From positions 1,116,001 to 1,180,000 of the forward strand of contig NZ_JAPEPC010000001.1 in assembly GCF_026340465.1 (NCBI RefSeq): a stretch of DNA of 64,000 nucleotides, read 5' to 3'. Origin of the DNA: Streptomyces sp. NBC_01306 (lineage in GTDB: Bacteria > Actinomycetota > Actinomycetes > Streptomycetales > Streptomycetaceae). The notes under the pieces were generated by a model. That model had not been told where the DNA came from and made no database searches. It saw only the letters and a list, made by a program, of their open reading frames with translations. The first letter of the stretch is position 1, and each line of letters begins with the position of its first letter. This document shows positions 25,501 to 33,900 of the stretch, piece after piece. A program made the translations under genes and the position numbers.

Positions 25501-27936
25501 CACGGGAGAGCGCAGATTGCGGTACCAGTACGCTGAATCCATGGCGTCCGTGGCAGGCAGGAGCGCCCCGGTGAGAGTGGAATAGACGGGCACCTCGGGG
25601 GCGCGCGGCGTCACTCCGGAGAGGGCATCGGCCAGTTCGCCGGCGATCTCCTCGACATGCGCCGAGTGAGCGGCGAAGTCCACACCCGGGATCGTCCAGC
25701 GCATGGCGCGGGCCTTGGCCAGGACGGTCTCGAACTCCCGCAGGGCCACCGCGTCGCCCGACACCACGACGGCGTTGGGACCGTTCTCCGCGGCCACCGA
25801 GATCCTGTCCCCGTACGGGCCGAGCCGCTCACGCACGAAGTCGACGGGCTTGACGATGGACATCATCGCGCCCTTGCCCGATATGGAGAGCAGAGCCTTG
25901 CTCCGCAGCGCCACGATGCGCGCGCCGTCCTCCAGCGAGAGAGCACCGGCCACGCACGCGGCCGCGATCTCGCCCTGGGAGTGCCCGATGACCGCGGAGG
26001 GCCGCACCCCGTGCGCACGCCACACCTCGGCCAGGGAGATCATGACGGCCCACAGCATCGGCTGCGCCACGTCGACGCGGTCCAGGGTCGGGGCGTCCGG
26101 CGCCTGGCGTGCCACCTCCAGCGGTGACCAGTCGATGTGCGGGGCCAGCGCACGGGCGCACTCGTGCATCCGTGCCGTGAACACCTCGGAGACATCCAGC
26201 AGCCCTGCGGCCATGCCCGGCCAGTGCGAGCCCTGCCCGGGGAAGACGAACACGGTCTTGCCGGGTTCCTCGGCCGTGCCCTGTACCAGGCCGGCGGACG
26301 GCAGGCCCTCACTCAGGGCGTGCAACCCGGTGAGCAGGGATTCCCGGTCACTGCCGACGACCACGGCGCGCTGGTCGAAGACCGTACGGCCGGTCAGCAG
26401 GGAATGGCCGACGTCGGCCGCCCGGAGACCGGGGTGCTCATCGAGGTGCGCGATCAGGCGGCCGGCCTGGGCGCGCAGCGCCGGCCCGGTCCGCGCGGAC
26501 AGGGCCCACGGAAGTACACCCGTGGCCTGCTGCGGGGGCTGCTCCGGCACCGGCGCCGAGCCGCGATCGGTGGCCTGCTCGGGGCTGAGTTCCGGGGCCT
26601 GCTCGACGATGACGTGCGCGTTGGTGCCGCTGAAGCCGAAGGAGGAGACTCCGGCCCGGCGCGGCCGCTCGTTCTCGGGCCAGGGCCGGGCCTCGGTCAG
26701 CAGCCGTACGTTGCCCGTGCTCCAGTCCACCTGGTCGGTGGGCTCGTCCACGTGCAGTGTCCTGGGCAGCAGGCCGTGCCGCATCGCCTGCACCATCTTG
26801 ATGACACCGGCGGCTCCGGCCGCGGTCTGGGTGTGGCCGATGTTGGACTTGAGCGAGCCGAGCCACAACGGCCGGTCAGCGGGCCGGTCCTGCCCGTACG
26901 TCGCCAGCAGCGCCTGCACCTCGATCGGGTCGCCGAGCGTGGTGCCCGTACCGTGCGCTTCGACCACGTCGACATCCGCCGGGGTCAGCCCGGAGTTCTC
27001 CAGCGCCTGCCGGATCACCCGGCGCTGGGAGGGGCCGTGCGGCGCAGAAAGGCCGTTGGACGCACCGTCCTGGTTGACCGCGGACCCCTTGATGACCGCG
27101 AGCACCTGGTGGCCGTTGCGCCGCGCGTCGGACAGACGCTCCAGGAGGAGCAGGCCCGAACCCTCGGCCCAGGCCGATCCGTCGGCCGCCGCGGCGAAGG
27201 ACTTGCAGCGGCCGTCCCTGGCGGATGCCTTCTGGCGGCTGAACTCGATGAACGTCTCAGGCGTGGACATCACGGCGACGCCGCCCGCCAGCGCGAGTGT
27301 GCACTCTCCGGAGCGCAGCGCCTGCGCGGCGAGGTGCAGCGACACGAGAGAGGAGGAGCACGCGGTGTCCAGGGTCACCGACGGGCCTTCGAAACCGAAG
27401 ACGTAGGAGATCCGCCCGGAGGCTATGGCGCCCGAATTATTGTTGTGCGTGTAGTCGTGGTACATCATCCCGGTGAAGACCCCGGTGGGGCTGCCCTTGA
27501 GGGGGCGGGGGTCGATACCCGCGTGCTCGAACGCCTCCCACGCCGTCTCCAGCAGCAGCCGCTGCTGGGGGTCCATGATCAGCGCCTCGTTCGGGCTGAT
27601 CCCGAAGAACTCGGCGTCGAAGTCGCCTGCCTCGTGCAGGAATCCGCCCTGGTCGACGTACGAGGTGTTCTCGCGGCGCGCCTCCGGGTCGTACAGCCGC
27701 TCCAGATCCCAGCCCCGGTTGTCCGGGAACGCGCTGATCGCGTCGGTCTCGTCGGCGACCAGCTGCCACAGGGCGTCCGCGGAATCCGCGCCCCCCGGGT
27801 ACCGGCAGGCCATGCCGACGATGGCGATCGGTTCACTGGAGGCCGCGGCCAGCTTGCGCTTCTGCGTGCGCAGCCGCTCGGCCTCCTTGACCGATGCCCG
27901 CAGCGCATCGACCAGCTTCTGCTCGGAGCCACCCAT
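16576..27936 (-). CDS. Type I PKS A, final two modules plus thioesterase
   Basis: A 3786-residue protein; ATG 27936 (MGGSEQKLVDALR) is preferred over an upstream start because GAGG is five bases before it and a coiled docking helix follows. Module 1: KS from residue 34 (Cys near 190), AT with GHSQGE near 650 and an atypical FAAH near 755, DH with HDALGTVLVP near 960 and DAAMH, KR with GGTGGIG near 1398 and the Asp of a B-type motif (VTDNG), ACP Ser near 1708. Module 2: KS from 1770, malonyl AT (GHSIGE near 2377, HAFH near 2479), DH with HRLGETILFP near 2684 (second Gly is Glu) and DAATH, B-type KR (LLDDG), ACP near 3437. TE: GYSAGG near 3629 and ANHFTV. No ER. It completes two double bonds and releases the chain, presumably as a macrolactam. 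Confidence 0.95.
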   Translation of the reverse strand: MGGSEQKLVDALRASVKEAERLRTQKRKLAAASSEPIAIVGMACRYPGGADSADALWQLVADETDAISAFPDNRGWDLERLYDPEARRENTSYVDQGGFLHEAGDFDAEFFGISPNEALIMDPQQRLLLETAWEAFEHAGIDPRPLKGSPTGVFTGMMYHDYTHNNNSGAIASGRISYVFGFEGPSVTLDTACSSSLVSLHLAAQALRSGECTLALAGGVAVMSTPETFIEFSRQKASARDGRCKSFAAAADGSAWAEGSGLLLLERLSDARRNGHQVLAVIKGSAVNQDGASNGLSAPHGPSQRRVIRQALENSGLTPADVDVVEAHGTGTTLGDPIEVQALLATYGQDRPADRPLWLGSLKSNIGHTQTAAGAAGVIKMVQAMRHGLLPRTLHVDEPTDQVDWSTGNVRLLTEARPWPENERPRRAGVSSFGFSGTNAHVIVEQAPELSPEQATDRGSAPVPEQPPQQATGVLPWALSARTGPALRAQAGRLIAHLDEHPGLRAADVGHSLLTGRTVFDQRAVVVGSDRESLLTGLHALSEGLPSAGLVQGTAEEPGKTVFVFPGQGSHWPGMAAGLLDVSEVFTARMHECARALAPHIDWSPLEVARQAPDAPTLDRVDVAQPMLWAVMISLAEVWRAHGVRPSAVIGHSQGEIAAACVAGALSLEDGARIVALRSKALLSISGKGAMMSIVKPVDFVRERLGPYGDRISVAAENGPNAVVVSGDAVALREFETVLAKARAMRWTIPGVDFAAHSAHVEEIAGELADALSGVTPRAPEVPVYSTLTGALLPATDAMDSAYWYRNLRSPVQFHQAALAALADGHTLFVECSPHPVLRPGLEEIFEDTGARAASVGSLAREDAGSTRMTLSLAEAHVRGASVDLTRCAPAGERVALPTYAFQRRRDWIIPDAGASDVTALGQLPVEHPLLGAAVALADSDGYVFTSRLSLQTHPWLGDHDALGTVLVPGTGLVELAIRAGDQVECDVLEELTLRAPLVLPRQGGIHLQVVVGAPDDALRRGVQVYSRLQDATTDPWTLHAEGILACGAARPSFELTEWPPVDATEVSLDGAYDRLLEQGYYYGPVFQGLKALWTRGDEVFAEAVLPEQAHADAERFGLHPALFDAAMHAGLLEDGGSRDGATVLPFAWSGVTLHAAGAKALRVRITKAEHDSVSVAVADATGRAVLSVDSLAALPVTAEQLGAAEEGRRELPYRISWQPVPGEGADENTEFTEWDARYEGETAPDTVVHRVEPSVADDVLGGVRDIAHRTLAALQEWLADERFANSRLAVVTRHAVAVTGSEPGQGSTGAPDGDIDLGQAPVWGMVRAAQAENPGRFLLVDLGTADGPQGLAAAIGSGETETAVRDGAVLTPRLVAANHPEDAAPPVLNPAGTVLITGGTGGIGAEVARHLATVHGVRHLLLTSRRGEQTPGVGELRTELAALGAETTVAACDVTDRAALTALLGTVPAGHPLTGVVHAAGVTDNGLLSTLTPERFDAVLGAKADAAWHLHELTRDMDLGLFLLFSSSGGMVLASGQANYAAANVFLDALAVHRHHHGLAGTSLAWGLWLGAGMSGLLQDVDLQRMARQGLPGFRVDEGLALLDTSLEIGAPVLAPLRIDQAALRARADEIPALLRGLARVPGRRLRKAADGTSDASAVQRMLAGAGPEQRIRKLLDLVRSHVAGVLGHADPDALDPDQAFKDLGFDSLTAVELRNRLNAATGLRLPATLIFDHPTAQAVASYLDTALAGVKPKQPNRTVPAEGLLAGESVAVVGMACRYPGGVSSPEGLWGVVSGGVDAVGVFPGDRGWDVGGLFDPVVGRAGKSYAREGGFLGGAGLFDAGLFGVSPNEALSMDPQQRLLLEASWEALERSGVDPLSLKGSATGVFAGLMYHDYGLGAEAAVTSGGSLVSGRVAYTLGLEGPAVTVDTACSSSLVAMHLAAQSLRSGESSLALAGGVTVMSTPDMFVDFSRQRGLAPDGRCKSFASGADGTALSEGVGVLVLERLSDARRNGHPVLALLKGSAVNQDGASNGMTAPHGPSQERVIQAALSIAGLRPTDVDVVEAHGTGTRLGDPIEAQALLATYGQDRAEDRPLWLGSVKSNIGHTQAAAGVAGVIKMVMALREGVLPRTLHVDEPSSQVDWSAGAVELLTEERAWPAEAGRPRRAGVSSFGLSGTNAHVILEEPEALPVPVEVPVGGVVPWVVSGGSAEALRAQAAALVAHVEQGADLHPVDVAYSLATSRSALKHRAVVVAGDREGFVEGLRSVVSGAGRVVDSVRRGRVGFLFTGQGAQRVGMGRGLYEAFPVFAEAFDAVVGLLDAELSGAGTDVSVREVVWGTDAGALNRTVFAQAGLFAVEVALFRLLESWGVRPDFVAGHSIGEVAAAHVARVLSLEDAVVLVAARGRLMQALPSGGVMVAVGAPEAEVAGLLSAGVCIAAVNGPSSVVISGAEAEVLELAGRIAALGRKTKRLDVSHAFHSVLMDPMLDDFAAVVEKLTFNAPQLSAVSTVTGGGVEGEWSDPGYWVRQVREPVRFADAVTTLVGRGVGSFVEVGPDAALVPMGVEVVGDDDVDGVAFVGLQRRGRDEATELLTGLGGLFARGVPVDWRAFFAGSSARLTELPTYAFQHQRYWAHSPVGSGDASSLGLGDPEHPLLGAVVELPGDDSRVLTGRLSPGLQPWLGDHRLGETILFPATGFVELALRAGDQVGCDVLEELTLQAPLVLAEDQGTQIQAVVAGPDASGRRSLSVYSRAEDASGGPWTCHVEGFLAPGARPAAFELTQWPPAGAEPMDVTDAYARLLGRGYGYGPVFQGLTAAWTAGEEIFAEITLPEEAHDDAGRLGLHPALLDAATHAALIHDGAPGGDSAVLPFAWMDVSLYATGASGLRVRLTPTEQGIALAVADQTGRPVLAAGSVLSRPVSLDQLGAAGAGGHHKSLYQVDWAPLPAPALDGPPLTWADWADWAGRAEHGAAVQDSPLPDLFLLRSRPGHDAAAVHDRTRQALEAVQAYLAEDRLAGTRLLVLTRGAVAMSGEDVTDLAGATVWGLVRAAQQENPGRILLADTDEDLGTDDGPGTVADVEVPRIAAAAAAESQAVLRGGTAHVARLSRVPAGPVRPGGFGEAGTVLVTGASGTLGRLIARHLVAAHGVRHLLLTSRRGAAADGIPQLMDELTAMGAEVRAVAADAGDRAQLAAVLDGIPAAHPLTGVVHAAGLLDDGVIATLTPGRVDATLHSKVDAVLHLHELTKELDLTAFVLFSSMAGVFGNAGQAGYSAANAFLDAFATHRRAAGLPGTSLAWGAWSRDVGMASTLTDHDRERMSGRGIDELTTDQGLALFDAAIRAEAPVLLPVGFNPAVLAAAGEELPPLLRGLVPTVRRRPAGAGAPVQASVREQLAGLDEQEQEALLLQLVRDGSAKVLGHDSADAVDPERDFLESGFDSLTSLELRNGLNRATGLRLSPTAVFDNKTPAELARFLHGLLAAQAPSGASEAEAGDVPGEVSGAGSLSTLFRAAAEAGRMDKGFDLLRTVADFRPTFDAAAQAGPLAAPVRLAEGPGAPRLICISTPMATGGVAQHARLAAAFRGERQVSAVPLPGFRTGEPLPASTSAAVDVVAGAVLDAAEGEPFVLIGYSAGGTLAYATAAYLENELGITPAGVVLLDSFRMDSATGGVSLDALAHGLLAKESAFGGFDDARLSGMAGWGKVLSEFAPAPVAAPVLLVQCTESFAPSGESEGQDADTWRAQPWFPEHDVAPIRANHFTVIEEQATDTAALISDWLNSTDRGRTS
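20041..21660. repeat. AT/KS-linker block, copy in PKS A module 2
   Basis: This stretch encodes the end of the KS, the linker and the malonyl AT. It is near-identical in DNA to 30699-32325, 40799-42235 and 46457-48090. Long runs show A/T-rich third positions on the coding strand, unlike the DH/KR DNA to either side. Confidence 0.8.
22050..22650. repeat. KS N-terminal block, copy 1 (PKS A module 2)
   Basis: It matches 48476-49076 in PKS D. The 470 bp from 22181 to 22650 line up with 48607-49076 with no difference seen by eye; only scattered mismatches occur in the remaining 130 bp. Confidence 0.85.
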
Positions 27937-27943
27937 CACAGCC

Positions 27944-30900
27944 TCACACTTCCCGGTTCGCGTCGTCGAGGCCGGAGCCTCCGAGTGCAATGTTGATCAG
28001 ACTCTCGGCGTCCATCTCATCGATCGAACCGAGCTCGCCCGCCGCGTCTCCGCCGGCGTGCTCCGGCCGGCTTCCGGCCAGTTCCAACAGGCTTTCCACC
28101 AGCCCCGCTTGACGCAGTCTGGCGATGGGCAGGGCACGCAGGATGCGGCGTACCTCCGCGTCCTCCGGGCTGTCCGCCGGGTTCCCGTCCGGGTACCCCT
28201 CCGGACCGGATCCGCCCTGCCCGGCGCCGAGTTCCGTCGACAGCTCCAGCGTCAGATAGTCGGCGAGGGCGCGGGAGTTCGGGGCGTCGAAGACGAGCGT
28301 GGCGGGCAGTCGCAGCCCGGTCACCTCGTTCATGACGTTGCGCAGCTCCACGGCCGCGAGGGAGTCGAAGCCCAGGTCGCCGAAGGCACGGTCGGGTGCC
28401 ACGGCCTCGGCACCCGGGTGCCCCAGGATCACCGCCACCCTGGACCTCACGAGATCCAGGAGCGCTTCGTGGCGCTCGACCGTCGACAGCCCCGCGAGGC
28501 GCTGCCGGAGTGTGGCACCGGCGTCCTGGCGGTCTTGCGCCGTACGCCGGGTACGCGTCCGGACCAGGGCACGGAACAGGTCGGGCACCGCGCCCGCCGG
28601 GTCTGTGGCCAGGGCCGACGGGTCGAAGCGCATGGGCAGGAGCACCGGGGCGTCCAGAGTGCCTGCCGTGTCGAACAGGGCGGCTCCTTCGGCGCCGGAC
28701 AGGGCCGTGATGCCCGTCCGGTCCATCCGCTGCCGGTCGGCGGCGGCCAGACCACCGGCCAGACCGCTCTCACCGGTCCAGGGGCCCCAGGCCAGCGACT
28801 GGCCCGGCAGCCCGTGGGCGCGGCGGTGCGTGGCCAGCGCGTCCAACAGGGCGTTGGCGGCGGCGTAGTTGCCCTGCCCCGGGTTGCCGAGCACACCTGC
28901 GGCCGAGGAGAAGAGGACGAACGCCGTCAGATCCAGGCCGCGGGTCAGCTTGTGGAGGTTCAGCGCGGCGTCGGCCTTCGCCGCCAGCACCGCGCCCAGC
29001 CGGTCCGGCGTGAGCGAACCGATCACCCCGTCGTCCAGTACGGCGGCCAGGTGGATGACCGCGGTGAGCGGGTGCTCGGCCGGAATCGCGTCCAGCACCC
29101 CGGCCAGCGCGTCCCGGTCGGCGGCGTCGCAGGCGACGACGTCGGCGTGGGCACCGAGTGCGGCGAGTTCCGCGACGAGTTCGCCGGCTCCTTCGGCCTT
29201 CGGGCCCGTACGGCTGGCCAGCAGCAGCCGGCGCGCTCCCCGCTCGGTCACGAGGTGGCGGGCGAAGAGCCGGCCCAGGCTGCCGGTGCCGCCGGTGAGC
29301 AGCACCGTGCCGTCGGCGTCGAAGCCTGCGGGAACCTCGGCCGTACCGCCGACCGCCCTGACGAGACGGGCGGCATGAACGACACCGTCGCGCACCGCCA
29401 CCTGCGATTCCGCCGTGGCGATCACCGCGGGAAGCAGGGCACGGGGCGCATCGGCCAGCAGGATCCGGCCGGGGTGCTCGGACTGGGCCGAGCGGGCCAG
29501 GCCCCAGACCGCCGCACCGGCCAGGTCCGTGACGTCCTCGCCGGGCAGTGCCACGGCGCCTTCGGTCCGGATCAGCAGCATGGAGTGCGCGAAGCGGTCC
29601 TCGGCCAGGGCCGCTTGCAGCCCGGCCAGGGCCCGGTGCGTCGCCGCGTGCACCGACGCAGCATCGGTGCCGCCCGTGCAGGACAGCACGACGACATCGG
29701 GGGCGGGGCCGTCGCCGAGGTCGTCCCACTCCCCGATGGACACCTCGGCGGGCTCGGCGACGGGCACCTCGTGCCACTCCGGGCGGAACAGCGAGTCGTG
29801 CACGGCGCGCCCGGGAACGGCTGGTCCACCGGCCGGGATCTCCCGCGATACAAGGGAGTTGACCACCAGGACGGGGTTGCCCGCGGGGTCGGTGGCGGTC
29901 AGCGACACCTCACCGCCGCCGGGGGCGGTGATACGTACCCTCAGCCGGGAGGCGCCCGAGGCGCTGAGGGACACTCCGGACCAGGCGAAGGGCAGGCGGG
30001 CGGCGCCCCCGTCCACCTCGGTCAGCGCGATGGCGTGCAGCGCCGCGTCGAGCAGTGCCGGGTGCAGCTCGTAACCCTGCCCCGCGTCCTCGTCGGACAG
30101 GGCGACCTCGGCGAGGATGTCCTCCCCGTGGCGCCAGGCGGCCTTCAGCCCCTGGAACGCGGGCCCGTACTCCAGACCTGCCTCGGCCATCGATGCGTAG
30201 AACCCGGTCAGGTCGGCCGGCTCCGCTCCCGGCGGTGGCCAGACGCCGTCGGTCACGGGCGGCTCCACCGCCCCGGGGGCGAGCACACCGGTGGCGTGCC
30301 TGGTCCAGTCGGGTTCGGTGGCGTCGGGGCGCGTGTACACCCCGAAGGTGCGCCGTCCGGAACCGTCGTCCGGACCGACCGCCACCTGGAGCGCCACACC
30401 ACCGTGTTCCGGCAGGGCGAGCGCAGACTCGATGGTGAGCTCCTCCAGCACGTCGCAGCCGAACTGGTCGCCGGCGCGGATGGCGAGCTCGACGAATCCG
30501 GTACCGGGGAACAGCGTGATACCGCCGACCGCGTGGTCCTGGAGCCAGGGGTGCGACTGCGCGGACAGCCGGCTGTTGAACAGCGCGCCGTCGCCGTCGG
30601 CGAGGGGAACCACCGCACCGAGCAGAGGGTGACCGGCGGCTTCAAGACCGATGGCGGCGGGGCTGGTCCCGGTGCCGGAGTGCTCCAGCCAGTAGTGCTG
30701 GCGTTGGAAGGCGTACGTGGGGAGTTCGGTCAACCGGGCACTGGATCCGGCGAAGAACGCACGCCAGTCCACCCCAACACCCCGCGCGAACAGCCCACCC
30801 ACACCGGTCAGAAGCTCCGTAGCCTCATCACGACCACGACGCTGCAACCCAACAAACGCCACCCCATCAGCGGCCCCATCATCGCCGACCACCTCCACAC

Positions 30901-33900
30901 CCATCGGAACCAGAGCCGCATCCGGCCCCACCTCCACAAACGAACCCACACCACGAGCCGTGAGAGCCGTCACCGCATCCGCGAAACGCACCGGCTCACG
31001 AACCTGCCGCAGCCAATAACCAGGATCCGACCACTCACCCTCAACCACACCACCAGTCACCGTCGAAACCGCCGACAACTGAGCCGTATTGAAGGTGAGT
31101 TTCTCTACTACAGCCGCGAAGTCGTCCAGCATCGGGTCCATCAGTACCGAGTGGAACGCGTGACTCACATCGAGCCGCTTCGTCTTACGACCGAGCGCAG
31201 CGATCTGCCCGGCCAGCTCCATGACCTCGGCCTCAGCACCCGAAATCACCACGGAGGAAGGGCCGTTGACGGCGGCGATACACACACCGGCCGACAACAG
31301 CGCGGCAACCTCACTCTCGGGAGCCCCGACCGCGACCATCGCGCCACCCGAAGGCAGGGCCTGCATCAACCGCCCACGCGCGGCCACCAACACCGCCGCG
31401 TCCTCAAGCGACAACACCCCCGCCACATGAGCGGCAGCCACCTCACCAATCGAATGACCAGCCACAAAGTCAGGCCGCACACCCCACGACTCAAGCAACC
31501 GGAACAAAGCCACCTCAACCGCGAACAACCCCGCCTGAGCAAACACCGTCCGATTCAGCACACCAGCATCAGTGCCCCAGACCACCTCACGCACCGACAC
31601 ACCCAACCCGGCATCCGACAGCTGGGCATCCAGCAACCCCACCACCACATCAAACACCTCAGCAAAGACCGGGAACGCCTCATACAGACCACGCCCCATC
31701 CCCACCCGCTGAGCACCCTGACCCGTGAACAAGAACCCAACACGCCCACGACGAACCGAATCCACCGCACGACCCGCACCCGAAACCACCGACTCCAGAC
31801 CACGCACCAACTCCACGCGATCCGAACCCACCACCACAGCCCGATGCTCCAGAGCCGCCCGCGACACCGCCAGCGAGAACGCCACATCCACCGGACGAAG
31901 GTCAGCGGCGCCTTGCTCCACAAACGCCACCAAAGCAGCAGCCTGCGCACGCAACGCCTCAGCACTACGCCCCGACACCACCCACGGCACCACACCACCA
32001 ACAGAAGCCTCAACCGGCACCGACAGCGCCTCCGCCTCCGGCTCCTCCAGAATCACATGCGCATTCGTCCCGCTCAGACCGAACGACGACACACCAGCCC
32101 GCCGCGGACGACCCGCCTCAGCAGGCCACGCCCGCTCCTCCGTCAGCAGCTCCACCGCACCCGCAGACCAATCCACCTGCGACGACGGCTCATCCACATG
32201 CAACGTCCGCGGAAGAACACCCTCCCGCAACGCCATCACCATCTTGATCACACCCGCCACACCCGCAGCAGCCTGCGTATGACCAATGTTCGACTTCACC
32301 GACCCCAACCACAACGGCCGGTCACCCGCACGGTCCTGGCCGTACGTCGCCAACAACGCCTGCGCCTCGATCGGATCACCCAACGTCGTGCCCGTACCGT
32401 GCGCCTCCACCACATCCACATCAGCAGCCGACAACTGCGCATCCGCCAACGCCTGCCGGATCAACCGCTGCTGCGCCAGACCGTTCGGAGCCGTCAGACC
32501 ATTCGACGCACCATCCTGATTGACCGCACTGCCCCGCAACACCGCAAGCACCTGATGCCCGTGACGCCGCGCATCCGACAGACGCTCCAGCACCAGCACA
32601 CCCACGCCCTCCGAGAACCCGGTGCCGTCGGTGGAGTCCGCGAACGACTTGCACCGGCCGTCGGCCGCCAGGCCGCGCTGCCGGCTGAACTCCACGAAGA
32701 GCTCCGGGGTGGACATGACGGTCACACCACCCGCCAGCGCCAGCGAACTCTCACCCGACCGCAACGACTGCGCCGCCAAATGCATCGCCACCAACGACGA
32801 CGAACACGCCGTATCCACCGTCACCGCCGGACCCTCAAGCCCCAGGCTGTAGGAGATCCGCCCCGAAGCCACGGCACCGGTACTGCTGTTGTACTTGTAG
32901 TCGTGGGCCATCATTCCGGCGAAGACACCGGTCGGGCTGCCCTTCAGCGACAGCGGATCGATCCCGGCCCGCTCCAGCGCCTCCCACGACGTCTCCAGCA
33001 ACAGCCGCTGCTGCGGATCCATCGACAGCGCTTCGTTCGGACTGATACCGAACAGGTCGGCGTCGAAATCGCCGGCCGTGTAGAGGAATCCGCCGTGCCG
33101 GACATAGCTGGTGTCGTCCCGGGAGGACGAGGGGTCGTAGATGTCCGGGAGGTTCCACCCTCGGTCCTTGGGGAACTCCCCTATCGCGTCCGTCCGCTGA
33201 GCGACGATCCGCCAGAGGTCCTCGGGGGACTCGGCGCCGCCGGGGTAGCGGCAGCTCATCGCGATGATGGCGATCGGGTCGTCCGTCGTACCAGCCGCCC
33301 GGCCGGCCTTCCGCGGCTGGGCCGAGCCTGCCACGGCACCGGCGCCCTCTCCCGTGCCGACGCTCTCGGCCAGCAGATGGCGGGCGAGCACCATCGGGCT
33401 CGGATAGTCGAAGACCAGGGTGGCGGGCAGCCGCAGACCGGTGGCATCGTTCACGCCGTTACGGAACTCCACCGCGCGCAGTGAGTCGAAGCCCAGGTCC
33501 TTGAAGGCCTTCTCCGGTTCGATCGCCGAGGCCGAGCTGAATCCGAGCACCTCGGCGACCTGGCGCAGCACCACGTCCAGGACGGCCGCCTCGTGCTCGT
33601 GCGCGGGCAGTGCGGCGAGCCGCTGAGCCAGGCCGCCGGCTTCAGCGCCTGATTCCGCCCGCCGACGCCGTACGCCCGGGACGAGCGTACGGAAGAGACC
33701 CAGCATCCCGGCGCCCTGGGACCTCAGAGTCGCGAGGTCGAGCCTGGCCGCGACCAGGGCGGGGTCGGCCAGTCGGAGGGCTGTGTCGAACAGGCCGGTC
33801 CCTTGCTCGTCGGAGAGGGCGACGACACCTGTGCGCCCGATGCGGCCCCGGTCGTCGGCCGTCAGGTCGCCCGTCATGCCGCTTCCCTGGGCCCACATGC

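Noticed and set aside
27473-33484. 2003-codon plus-strand open frame opposite PKS B
   Set aside because: It mirrors PKS DNA and its translation is low-complexity (His/Arg/Thr repeats) where the AT block has T-ending codons on the other strand; no domain is seen.
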